From assembly GCF_015477765.1 (NCBI RefSeq), contig NZ_JADLQQ010000003.1, forward strand, positions 1-64,000: a DNA stretch of 64,000 nt, given 5' to 3'. A program made the translations under genes and the position numbers. A model generated the notes under the pieces. That model was not told the origin of the DNA, did not search any database, and saw only the letters and a list, made by a program, of their open reading frames with translations. Source of the DNA: Nocardia transvalensis. GTDB taxonomy: Bacteria; Actinomycetota; Actinomycetes; Mycobacteriales; Mycobacteriaceae. The first letter of the stretch is position 1, and the number at the start of each line of letters is the position of its first letter. Positions 8,390-16,337 of this stretch are shown piece after piece.

Positions 8390-9274
8390 TCACTTCTCTC
8401 CGGATCGGCTGATCGCATGATCGGCCTGAGCAACTCGAACGCGATACGCGGCCTTGGCGGGCGACAGATACCAGCCCCGCAACGACTGCGCCCACAACTC
8501 CTGCCGCTCGGCCTGCGACCATCCCCGTGCCGCGAGGCCTCGGTAGGCGCGCCAGAACTCCACCACCGCACGACCGTAATGCATCGCCCGTCCACCCACG
8601 ATCCACCAGACAGCCCCGGTGAGAGTCATCACCGTGGCCGGAAACCAGCCACCGTTGGCCACGGTGGTCAACACCGGGTAGCGGCGTTCGGTCACCAGCA
8701 CCCCCACGAGTGTGAGCCAATACGCGCCCGACGCGGAGAATCCCACCACGTACCACCACACACCGATCCGCTCCCACCGCGCGGTGGAAGGAACCATCGA
8801 CAGGTCACGAAACACCGCGACCAGCACCGTAGCGTGCGCGATCAGATGCCAGCTGATCAGCACCCACCAGTACACCGAGGTCGCGGGCACATCGAGCGAG
8901 GTCACGCAGCCAGCCGGAGACGGCACGAACGTGACCGCCATCCACCACACCCCCGACGCGACGACAATCCCCACTGCCGCCGCGCTCGCGGCCGACCGGA
9001 CCCCACGCGGAGCCGCCACCGCGAAGATCATCAGCCCCGAGGTGACCACGTTCCACACATTCAGGAAGACGTTGCACGGCCGGTCCGAACCGATCAGCTC
9101 AGCGACCCGGACCGCGACCGGGGGCAGGAACAGGGTGGCGACCAGGGCATAGGCAGCCGTCGCGAACAACACCTCCCGATGCGGCTCACCACGGCGCACC
9201 ACCAACTGGATCACGATCCCGATCCACAACAGGACCGCGGAGACCACCGTCGCCGACACCACCGCCGACTGCAT
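8390..9274 (-). CDS. MAB_1171c-like multipass membrane protein
   Basis: A 294-aa integral membrane protein with seven or so hydrophobic helices (for example SATVVSAVLLWIGIVIQLVV, VVTSGLMIFAVAA, YWWVLISWHLIAHATVLVAV). It ends in a cytosolic tail with WWIVGGRAMHYGRAVVEFWR and AYRGLAARGW. This architecture resembles actinobacterial MAB_1171c/DUF6545 proteins, which often sit beside XRE-ImmA regulator pairs. The ATG at the head of the first helix is chosen; three in-frame ATGs lie upstream but only add a basic leader. Role unknown. Confidence 0.7.
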   Translation of the reverse strand: MQSAVVSATVVSAVLLWIGIVIQLVVRRGEPHREVLFATAAYALVATLFLPPVAVRVAELIGSDRPCNVFLNVWNVVTSGLMIFAVAAPRGVRSAASAAAVGIVVASGVWWMAVTFVPSPAGCVTSLDVPATSVYWWVLISWHLIAHATVLVAVFRDLSMVPSTARWERIGVWWYVVGFSASGAYWLTLVGVLVTERRYPVLTTVANGGWFPATVMTLTGAVWWIVGGRAMHYGRAVVEFWRAYRGLAARGWSQAERQELWAQSLRGWYLSPAKAAYRVRVAQADHAISRSGEK

Positions 9275-9714
9275 CAACCGCACCTTCCACTTCCCGAACA
9301 CCCCCATATGCCGCAACATCCGAACACGACCCTCCCCAGCCTCGCAACGCGAGCGTGACCGGCCCGCCAACAACCCCTATCCCCCACGATCACCACTCGA
9401 CCAGCCAGGGAACGAGCCCGGGTGCCCACCACAACGCCCAGCCCCCGGAGACCTGGCGACACCTACCGGTTGCCCGGTGCCGCCTCCGTCGCCCTCACAG
9501 TGCCGGGCGCTCGCTGCGCCTCGCCGCGCGCCGAACCGCCCGCGCCTCCACCAGATTCCAGCGCGGTGCACCCGCATCCCGCCCGTGCCGCGCTCGCAAC
9601 AGCCAGAGCCCACGCCAACTCCGCCTTTTCCACCCACGGGGGAGCACCCGAAAACCGGGCAAACCGCCCGCGGTCAACACGCGGTCAACAAATATGCCGA
9701 TCGGCACGAAACGA
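9275..9714. other. No gene seen
   Basis: About 440 bases between the membrane-protein gene and the tRNA-Ser terminator. Open frames here are shadows without motifs. A tandem duplication of GCGGTCAACA near 9671-9690 is the only internal structure noticed. Confidence 0.4.
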
Positions 9715-9715
9715 A

Positions 9716-9758
9716 AAACCGCTGGTAGAAGCCCATATCCGGGCACCACCAGCGGTTT
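9716..9758 (-). terminator. Intrinsic terminator of tRNA-Ser(GGA)
   Basis: Arms AAACCGCTGGT and ACCAGCGGTTT with an inner GCCC/GGGC pair, followed on the minus strand by a T-run. It begins a few bases beyond the tRNA 3' end, so it ends the tRNA transcript. Confidence 0.8.
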
Positions 9759-9764
9759 TGGCCG

Positions 9765-9849
9765 CGGAGGATAGGGGATTTGAACCCCTGAGGGCGTTAA
9801 CCCAACCCGCGTTCCAGGCGAGCGCCATAGGCCACTAGGCGAATCCTCC
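9765..9849 (-). tRNA. tRNA-Ser (anticodon GGA)
   Basis: An 85-base class II tRNA. Acceptor arms GGAGGAT and ATCCTCC pair perfectly, the T-arm contains GGTTCAAATCC, and there is a long variable arm as expected for serine. The anticodon loop CTGGAAC gives anticodon GGA (plus-strand 9813-9815), reading UCC/UCU. The CCA end is not encoded. A 27-base copy of its 3' end occurs in inverted orientation at 14664-14690. Confidence 0.95.
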
Positions 9850-9975
9850 GCCGAGCAGCATACAGTCTGCTGGGTACCGGTGTAAAAACGGCCCCCAACC
9901 TGCGGCTCTGCACAGCTGTCGTGACTCACGCCACTACACCTCGCAGCGCCGTCGTCGAGTCATCTTGGTCTACAG

Positions 9976-11901
9976 TCAATGCGTCACCGACCATTCAGCT
10001 CGCGCTAGTAGCTCATCGAAGGTCAGCACCTCTGGATCGACTTGGTTGCGGCGATACAGTTCGAACGATCGGATCTTGTCTCTGTGATGTCCTCCGTCCT
10101 TGCCCAGAAACTCGTCGAGCTGCCCAATGACCAGGTACGAGCGGGGACGCAGCAGGTAGGTGTAGTCTCCAGGGATTTCGCTCCCGTCAGATGCATTGCT
10201 TTGCAGGCGCTCGTCAATCTTGTTCACCGCCAAGTGAACTGTGCTCACCGCCTGAGCTACACCGCGCGACAGGTCGGTGGACGGCGGCCAGCATCCTGAC
10301 CTGTACTCCTTTGACAGAAGGTTCGCCTTGTGAGTCTTGATTTCGGCGAACACCAGCGACCTGATTCGCCCAGATGTCCGGAGCAGCGCGTCGGTTCGTT
10401 TGCCGACCCCAGAGATCGATGCTCCGGTGACCACCTGTTCCAATTTCTCGTCGCTCCAGGAGGTTAGCAGCTGTCCAGCTAGCGATACGCCGAAGATCCA
10501 GGGGTTGTCTTCGAAGAAGCGTTGCCATACTCGCTCCGGCCCACAGCCACCTACTCTGGCCTCCTCCTCGTCGAAGTAGTCGTCGTCGGCCAACAAGCGC
10601 CGGAATCGTTCGACCTGACGTCTGCGATGTGCCATCGCAACAACATCGCGTGCAGCCTCATCGTCAGCAATAAGTTGACGAAACCGCTCCGGATCGGCCC
10701 TATAAGCGGCAACCAGCCGATCTTCCTCATCAGTGGTCATACCCACCGCATGTTCCGCCGAAGAGCCGGTGCCCGTTGGATCCTCGATCTTGTCGTACTC
10801 GTCGCTGTCCCTGGCATGCTCGGTTGTTGAACGGAGGGCCAGATGGATTCGCGGAGCAGAGTCGAACGGATCGGGCTCCCCGGCGAACAGGCGTATTCCG
10901 TTCAATTGACGTAGCCGCAGCACCGGGACGGTCTGGTTTTGAGTTCTCGCCGTGTCAGGGTGTGGTTCGACATCTGGGACAACTGGCTTACGACGGAGCC
11001 TGTCCCGCGCGGTATGGCCAATTTTCCTTGTGCCAGCCCTGGCCAATCGATCGACAGGTTTGCCCTGGTCCACGGCAAATTCACCTATATAAAGGCAGTC
11101 GCTCTCACGGAGCTCAAAGACACGCAGCGGTAGCCCTCTGTTGATGTGGCCGATAAGAGCGTGATTCTCGTGAGCGATTCCATACCCCTCATCGGCGGGA
11201 TGGCCAGGCACAAGGAGAGTCTCGTCGACCCAGGTGGGTGTGAGATAAGCGAACTCACCAATTCTCTTGATGAACAGGAAGATGTTGGGGGTTCGAGCGC
11301 ATACGGCGATTGGCCCCGGCGTGCCGCCGTAGACGCGATGCAACTCGGACCGTCCGAGGACCGTGCCCGGAGCGATGTCCCACGCAAGCGGCCATTCGGA
11401 AGGCGGCTGCGAACCTTCAGCTAACCGCTTGAGTGTGAGCCATCGGTCGTCTGTAAGTTCCAGCGCATCAATAGAAGAACCGTATCGACGGGCAAGAGCC
11501 CGCGCTTGCTTGACCAACCCGGACAGGGATGCGGTCCGTAACGTCTCCTCCAACAGTGGTTTTCCGAGGAGTAGCACGTCGAAATTGACTCTGATGTTGG
11601 ACCTGTCCGGCTTCGGCGCGGGCTCAGTACTGCTTCCTGACGCACCTGACCGTGATGGCAGTGCCTCCCAGACCGCCGCTTTCAACGGCTCAACCGCTGG
11701 TGTCGCCATCGTGATACGACCGATGGCGGCGATCCCGCTCGCGGTAGCTTTTCCACTTCGCCATAGGATTACGTCATCGCCCACCGCAGCGGACAGCGGG
11801 GCCGTAAGTGAAGAACAGTGTGCGTCATCCCAGTTGCCGGATGCGTCACTGACATAGCTTCCGACCTTATCGCTCGCTATCACCAGCCATCGATTCGTCA
11901 T
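9976..11901 (-). CDS. Shedu-type (DUF4263) defence nuclease with EVE-like and ScoMcrA-like sensor domains
   Basis: A 641-aa multidomain protein. Residues about 1-165 (NRWLVIASDKVGSY, GDDVILWRSG, GIAAIGRITM) look like an EVE/PUA-like module, a reader of modified bases. Residues about 178-280 (GTVLGRSELHRVYGG, RTPNIFLFI, GLPLRVFELRESDCLYIGEF) match the N-terminal domain of ScoMcrA-type modification-dependent enzymes. Residues about 455-630 form the Shedu core: ERVWQRFFEDNPWIFG, then a PD-(D/E)xK-like site KRTDALL ... LVFAEIKTHKANLL, and GVAQAVSTV. Shedu proteins are single-gene anti-phage nucleases whose N-terminal domains vary. Base composition here is visibly less GC-rich than in flanking genes. 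Domain calls are from motif recognition without a search; the C-terminal call is firmest. Confidence 0.78.
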   Translation of the reverse strand: MTNRWLVIASDKVGSYVSDASGNWDDAHCSSLTAPLSAAVGDDVILWRSGKATASGIAAIGRITMATPAVEPLKAAVWEALPSRSGASGSSTEPAPKPDRSNIRVNFDVLLLGKPLLEETLRTASLSGLVKQARALARRYGSSIDALELTDDRWLTLKRLAEGSQPPSEWPLAWDIAPGTVLGRSELHRVYGGTPGPIAVCARTPNIFLFIKRIGEFAYLTPTWVDETLLVPGHPADEGYGIAHENHALIGHINRGLPLRVFELRESDCLYIGEFAVDQGKPVDRLARAGTRKIGHTARDRLRRKPVVPDVEPHPDTARTQNQTVPVLRLRQLNGIRLFAGEPDPFDSAPRIHLALRSTTEHARDSDEYDKIEDPTGTGSSAEHAVGMTTDEEDRLVAAYRADPERFRQLIADDEAARDVVAMAHRRRQVERFRRLLADDDYFDEEEARVGGCGPERVWQRFFEDNPWIFGVSLAGQLLTSWSDEKLEQVVTGASISGVGKRTDALLRTSGRIRSLVFAEIKTHKANLLSKEYRSGCWPPSTDLSRGVAQAVSTVHLAVNKIDERLQSNASDGSEIPGDYTYLLRPRSYLVIGQLDEFLGKDGGHHRDKIRSFELYRRNQVDPEVLTFDELLARAEWSVTH

Positions 11902-12107
11902 CCGCGCCCCTCATCCCAACCCGACAAAAGGGACTGGACTGTCGTTGCACTGGCGGTCGGTGCTGTGCCTGCACGCGCTGCGGTCTGAGTGGTCATGGCC
12001 ACCCGGAGCACCGACAGCTGGAACATCTCGCCGGCCTTCAACGCGAGGGTAGTCACACTGATTGAGCTGCATCGTATTCCTGAACAGTCGAGAGCTGACT
12101 CTGCCAT
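11898..12107 (-). CDS. Possible small ORF coupled to the Shedu-like gene
   Basis: A short frame whose TGA overlaps the ATG of the nuclease gene (ATGA), which would suit a co-translated leader or accessory gene. The product contains KAGEMFQLSVLRVAMTTQTA and no known motif, and there is no good ribosome site at its ATG. The overlap is the only real support. Confidence 0.22.
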   Translation of the reverse strand: MAESALDCSGIRCSSISVTTLALKAGEMFQLSVLRVAMTTQTAARAGTAPTASATTVQSLLSGWDEGRG

Positions 12108-12377
12108 GAGGATTACACCTAATGATGCAGAAGGGTACCGACAAGTTCGCCGTTCCCGCCCCACTCGCGCCGCCGTCGTTGCTTTGCTGTCGACCGTCAG
12201 GTTTCTTGCGACGCAAACAATCCGACCGGTCGTGCGATTTCAGCGGTCTGAAAGCCGTTGACAGAAAGGCTTTTGTCGGTGCCCGATGCCACCATGCAGT
12301 GGTGCCGCATCAGGTGGCTCAACGACGGGGGTGCGGCTGATCGCCGAAACGTCTTGATAGCAAAGGAGTTTATTACC

Positions 12378-13047
12378 ATGGGTTACATCTATTGCTTCCG
12401 TATGGGGCCGTGGCGATCTGTTCAAGATCGGAAAACAGTGAACGGCCTCGACCTACGACGCGGACAATTGCAGGTTGGCTGCCCTAAGACGCTCACCCTG
12501 TTCGATCATATCGAGACCAAGTATGCCCTTGAGGGGGAGCAATTCATCAAGCGTCGGTACGCAGCCAGACTGGTGCGTCCCCGCAGTGAGATCTTCCGGC
12601 TCACCCAGGACGAGGCGCGAGACGTGATGGCAGCGGCGCGGCTGTACCTCAAAAGCGAGTTGCCCAGGCGGCGCGATGAGGACACGCGCGTGTCCGAATC
12701 GGCGTCTGCTGGAGTTGGCTGCAGAGAAGGCGCGGCTCGAAGGGCAGGTCAAGGATCTCGATGCTCAGATCGCGCGATCGGAAGCAACGGTGAAGATCGC
12801 TATCGGCACCGCACAGGGAATTGCTGGCATCGCCACATGGACGATGGGCGAGGGGCGAGGGGCGACGACGATTCAACGCCGAACTGGTCAAGGCCGCCGA
12901 TCCGGACTGTACGACAGTTATGTGGAACCGCAATTCGACGCCGGGAAATTCAAAGCCGATCGTGGCGCCAAAGAGTACAACCTCTATATGGAATCCGAGA
13001 TTATCCGCAAATTCCAGCTGATCGACGACACTAATCAGGAGAACTAA
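12378..13047 (+). pseudogene. GIY-YIG (T5orf172/Mug113-like) nuclease gene with several frameshifts
   Basis: AAAGGAG precedes an ATG opening GYIYCFRMGP, the GIY-YIG start. The conserved DLFKIGK motif follows only if the frame is shifted at about 12410 and shifted back in an A-run at about 12433; in the uninterrupted frame it is scrambled. VNGLDLRRGQLQVGCPKTLT and EGEQFIKRRYAARL then match the domain. Another shift near 12690 leads into a coiled-coil region (LELAAEKARLEGQVKDLDAQ), and two further shifts surround RRFNAELVKAADPD before LYDSYVEPQFDAGKFKADRG. At least five single-base shifts make this a decayed gene unless the assembly is faulty. Confidence 0.65.
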
Positions 13048-13052
13048 CGGCC

Positions 13053-13080
13053 GGTGGCCGTGGGCTCCCCCGCGGCCACC
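13053..13080 (+). terminator. Intrinsic terminator
   Basis: Arms GGTGGCCG and CGGCCACC with a 12-base loop, 6 bases after the stop of the GIY-YIG remnant. No T-run follows. Confidence 0.55.
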
Positions 13081-13164
13081 CCATACCTACCCGGACAACA
13101 CCGACTTCACGGTCTGTCAGTAGGACGGAATCCGGTGCTCGCCTGAGTCTTCGGCATCACCAGA

Positions 13165-14403
13165 TCAGCGACCTCCGGCTCGTCGACCTCGCGCACGTCC
13201 AGGTGTCGGGTACACCAGTTGCAAACGTTCCGCTGGTGGTTTGTTCAGATAGTCCGCCCACCGGCACCCGGACACGTGCAGACAGGAATCCACGCCGTTA
13301 TTACAGCGTCGACAGAGCAATCCACGAACAAACCCCGTCTGGTGATCGTGGTCGACGACCATCGCCGGGGCGTAGCGGCACGCGTGGCAGGTCCGGCCGA
13401 ACTCGTTGCTCAGCTGCCGGAATAGCTGTCCGATCGGGCCGGACGGGTCCTTGTGCTCCGGCCACCACACTCGTGACTCCGCGGTCGAGCATCGCTGTAC
13501 CCACGGCACGTCCCCAGGCCGGCAGACCGTCGTGGTCAGCTCCACCGGCCAGTCGTAGCACTCCCACCACTGCACCTTGTCGTGGTCATACGTACCATCC
13601 GGTAGCCGAGGTGCCCATTCCTGGAAGCGGGTGCCATCGGTCCACCAGTGGTAGTCCTCCCGGTGTGTGGTCAGGCCCGTGATAGCCGGTTCGTCGCGAC
13701 CTCGCACATATCGTTCGGCGCAGACGAGTCGTTCACCGAGCCGAAGGTGATACCGGCCATCGGTACCCAAAACCGCTTCAAGCTCCTGATCGGTCGTGGT
13801 GACATGCCACCAGGCACATGTCTTTTCGGCCATGGCCACGACAAAATCCTGCACCGTCGTGTAGCGGGCCGGAATCGACGCCCTATTGGCCAACGTCGCC
13901 AGCCAGTGAACCTGTCTATGGGATGGAAGATCATTGAGGCTCTTCGGTTTGACGGGATTGCCATCGGAGATCTGAGGCGTTGTGCGACGGAGCATTTCGT
14001 CGATGATCTGGTTTCGGGCGGTACGGATGAGGTAGTCGCGCCGCCGCTGCGCCGCTTCACGCAGGGGTTGCTCGGCTGCCTCAATAGTCCGATGAACAGG
14101 GACGACCACCTGTCCGTCGGCGGGTATAGGCCGATCGGGGCGGCTGACAATCCGCTTGAGATGCCACTCCTCCCCGACGTACTCACCCACATACCGCCGC
14201 TCGAACATCGCCCAGGTCCTGGTGCCCCATTCCTTTCCCTGACGACTGTGGATCCGTCCGTCCGGCCCCACGACATACGGATGAGTACAACCGCTGGGGT
14301 CCACCAGCAACTCCTTGTGGATTCGCGCGAGTTCCTGCTCCAGCCACCGGTCGGGCTCATCCGACACGCAGATCCAGTCTCGTTGAGCAGCCTCCATTCC
14401 CAT
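13165..14403 (-). CDS. Endonuclease VII-like HNH protein
   Basis: A roughly 412-aa protein whose C-terminal 80 residues form a recombination endonuclease VII domain: CHACRYAPAMVVDHDHQTG, then FVRGLLCRRCNNGVDSCLH and ADYLNKPPA, with the two CxxC zinc pairs and the DHDH metal site intact. The N-terminal 300 residues carry no motif I recognise but are rich in Trp and charged residues. Such proteins occur in phages and mobile elements as Holliday-junction or homing-type nucleases. The start is uncertain: an ATG is chosen, with a TTG ten codons upstream as an alternative. It lies in an accessory island next to a Shedu-like gene. Confidence 0.75.
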   Translation of the reverse strand: MGMEAAQRDWICVSDEPDRWLEQELARIHKELLVDPSGCTHPYVVGPDGRIHSRQGKEWGTRTWAMFERRYVGEYVGEEWHLKRIVSRPDRPIPADGQVVVPVHRTIEAAEQPLREAAQRRRDYLIRTARNQIIDEMLRRTTPQISDGNPVKPKSLNDLPSHRQVHWLATLANRASIPARYTTVQDFVVAMAEKTCAWWHVTTTDQELEAVLGTDGRYHLRLGERLVCAERYVRGRDEPAITGLTTHREDYHWWTDGTRFQEWAPRLPDGTYDHDKVQWWECYDWPVELTTTVCRPGDVPWVQRCSTAESRVWWPEHKDPSGPIGQLFRQLSNEFGRTCHACRYAPAMVVDHDHQTGFVRGLLCRRCNNGVDSCLHVSGCRWADYLNKPPAERLQLVYPTPGRARGRRAGGR

Positions 14404-14555
14404 GCGACGCAGTATGCCCCAGGGCACTGACAACGAGAGCTACGTCGCGGGGCGTCCCTATCCGAAGCCCGGGACAGGCGAGGTCATTTAGGCAGCAGGG
14501 GAGCAGAAGATGTAGCGAGAAGCCAAGAGATCCCACTCCGAACCACCTCACCTGA

Positions 14556-14578
14556 AGGTGTTGACCAAGTCAACACCT
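14556..14578. repeat. Palindrome upstream of the endonuclease gene
   Basis: Perfect 9-base arms AGGTGTTGA and TCAACACCT with a 5-base loop. It lies about 150 bases upstream of the endonuclease VII-like gene and close to the tRNA-Ser fragment, so it could be an operator or a protein-binding site at the island end. Confidence 0.4.
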
Positions 14579-14663
14579 CGCCTAACGTTTGTGTCGCCCA
14601 TCGCGCCGAATGGTCGTGAAGTGCTGCGAAAACAACAAAAGTGATGTTTCACCTGCGGTTGAA

Positions 14664-14690
14664 CAGGGGTTCAAATCCCCTATCCTCCGC
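14664..14690 (+). repeat. 27-base copy of the tRNA-Ser(GGA) 3' end (candidate att remnant)
   Basis: Identical to the T-arm and 3' acceptor strand of the intact tRNA-Ser(GGA) but on the opposite strand (partner 9764-9790 on the minus strand). The rest of a tRNA is absent to its left, where island DNA begins, and an intrinsic terminator follows, as after a real tRNA. This is what an element integrating into a tRNA 3' end leaves behind, but the inverted orientation needs an additional rearrangement. Confidence 0.8.
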
Positions 14691-14696
14691 CACGGC

Positions 14697-14739
14697 AAAC
14701 GCCTCTGACCTGAGCCTAGCGGCCTGGTCAGAGGCGTTT
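14697..14739 (+). terminator. Intrinsic terminator after the tRNA-Ser fragment
   Basis: Perfect 14-base arms (AAACGCCTCTGACC and its complement) with a T-run, placed just after the tRNA 3' fragment as a tRNA terminator would be. It also lies just beyond the end of the convergent KAS III remnant. Confidence 0.8.
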
Positions 14740-14766
14740 TTCGCATCGCGGGACAACCCGTCCGCG

Positions 14767-15297
14767 TCATGCGGGTGTGGCCGTGGCTTGTTCGGTGATT
14801 TCGAGTACGGCGCAGGTGAAGCGGAAGCCCAGGCCCGTGCCGAAAACCAGAATGGAGTCTCCGGGCCGAAGTGACTGTTCGCGGATGACGTGGTCGAGTC
14901 CGAGTAGCTGGTCGCAGGAACCGACGTGGCCGAGCTGACGTTGCAGTGACCATGTGGTCCGGTCGACCGGGATGCCCAACGGTTCCAGAACGAGCGCGGA
15001 CAGCGGAGCGAGCCCCAATCCCGTGATGACAACGCGGGTCAGATCTTCGGGTTTGATTTCGGCTGCTTTCAGGGCTCGGGAAATGATGTCCTGCATTGCC
15101 CCTCCGAGAGTTTCCTGGTGGGGTTCGAGATTTTCCTCCATGACAAGTATCGGCCCGCTCGACTTGCCGTGTTTGGTTACGGTAGCCAGGTTTTCGAGTT
15201 CGGGAACCGAACGGTGGACGGTAGAAATGAGACGGGCAAATCCGCCATCTTTGGTTAGAACAACGGCTGCGGCGCCATCGGCAAGGAACAAGCCCAT
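14767..15297 (-). pseudogene. C-terminal half of a KAS III-like (CerJ-type) acyltransferase
   Basis: The frame reads LADGAAAVVLTKDGGFARLI ... LGLAPLSALVLEPLGIP ... GHVGSCDQLLGLDHVI ... SILVFGTGLGFRFTCAVLEI. This is the second half of a ketoacyl-synthase III fold. The GHVGSCD signature, in place of GNT, resembles KAS III relatives that act as O-acyltransferases with a Cys-His-Asp site (CerJ type). A full-length enzyme has about 340 residues with the active Cys near 115; here the first half is missing and unrelated sequence replaces it, so the gene is truncated. It sits downstream of a SnoaL-like gene on the same strand. Confidence 0.75.
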
Positions 15298-15338
15298 GGC
15301 GGGACATACTGCCTATCCACCAAAGTCCGGTGGGCCGA

Positions 15339-16232
15339 TCAGTGCGCGAGGTCGATGCCCGAGCCCGGTGCGTTGATGCCGGGGATGTCGGCACCCAGGG
15401 ACATGATTTGGTCGAGTGGATTGGCGAACTGTGTTACGCGGGCGATTTTGCCGTGGTGGAAGTGGATTTCTCCGCGAAATCGGGCGCGGTAGGGGCGGCC
15501 GCTCAGGCGGGCCGAAAGATCACCCTCGGCGTCGGCGAGCCAGGTGTGCGGGGTGGCGAGCGGGCGAATTCTGATGTGCGCCAGCCCGCCCGGGCTCCAC
15601 AGTTCGGCGAAGCCGTTCAATGCCCGGGCGCGCAGCTCGTCTCGGCCGGCGATCCGATCGGGTAGGCCGGGCATATGGCAGGGCCAGCTGTATTCGACGT
15701 CGTTGGTGACCATATCCAGCATCGAGGCGTGATCGTGGGCGAACAACAGATCGTAGTAGCGTTCGACCGCATCGTGCTCCCACCTCGTATCGTCGATATC
15801 GTCGGGCGATATCCAGTCGTACGACGCGAGCTGGACCAGCGGATTGTGCAGCACGGTGAGGTGGGCTATTTTGCCGTCTTCCATGCGGAAATTGGCGAGG
15901 TACCGGTTTCGATAGGTGCGCTGCGTCGCGCGCACCACCATGCAACCTTCGAGGTGCGCCAGCCATCTGCCGTGCTGCGGCAGCTTTTTCACGGTGTCGA
16001 CGCGCATGGAGAACGGCGCGGGTTCATAGATCGCCAAGAGCGCCAAAGCTTCTCGGATCTGCGCACGCCCGACCATCGCGGTTGGGAAGCCCGGCGGCTG
16101 AAAGGGAACCACCACGGCCGAGTCCTCGGCGAACAGCGCCATGACGCCCTCGACGTCGCGGCCCGACAGCCGTGCGGCGAACTCATCGATGACGGCACTG
16201 TCCTCGAGCGGGAACACCGATGAATCAGCCAT
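15339..16232 (-). CDS. Tandem SnoaL-like (NTF2-fold) protein
   Basis: A 297-aa protein with two SnoaL-like cone domains: residues about 10-130 (FAARLSGRDVEGVMALFAED ... FRMEDGKIAHLTVLHNPL) and about 150-280 (YYDLLFAHDHASMLDMVTND ... FRGEIHFHHGKIARVTQFAN). SnoaL proteins include polyketide cyclases, hydroxylases and isomerases. The ATG is preceded by GGAAGG. It lies between a truncated KAS III-like gene and a PhyH-type dioxygenase gene on the same strand, so a tailoring role in a lost or partial secondary-metabolite pathway is plausible. Confidence 0.8.
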   Translation of the reverse strand: MADSSVFPLEDSAVIDEFAARLSGRDVEGVMALFAEDSAVVVPFQPPGFPTAMVGRAQIREALALLAIYEPAPFSMRVDTVKKLPQHGRWLAHLEGCMVVRATQRTYRNRYLANFRMEDGKIAHLTVLHNPLVQLASYDWISPDDIDDTRWEHDAVERYYDLLFAHDHASMLDMVTNDVEYSWPCHMPGLPDRIAGRDELRARALNGFAELWSPGGLAHIRIRPLATPHTWLADAEGDLSARLSGRPYRARFRGEIHFHHGKIARVTQFANPLDQIMSLGADIPGINAPGSGIDLAH

Positions 16233-16337
16233 GCCCGCTTCCTTCCTTCGAAGCATTGAGGTTGAAGCCATAATGCAATGGCAAATCAACAGCAAACAAT
16301 GCTTCGAGATCTCCGTCACATGTTCGGGCGTCGCGGC

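Noticed and set aside
9716..9849. tRNA-Ser(GGA) as the intact attachment site of an element lying to its right
   Set aside because: Its 3' end points left, away from the island, so simple integration into this copy cannot explain the right-hand fragment; reported as an inverted arrangement instead.
12821..13021. Independent small gene inside the GIY-YIG remnant
   Set aside because: Better explained as one of the shifted segments of a single broken gene.
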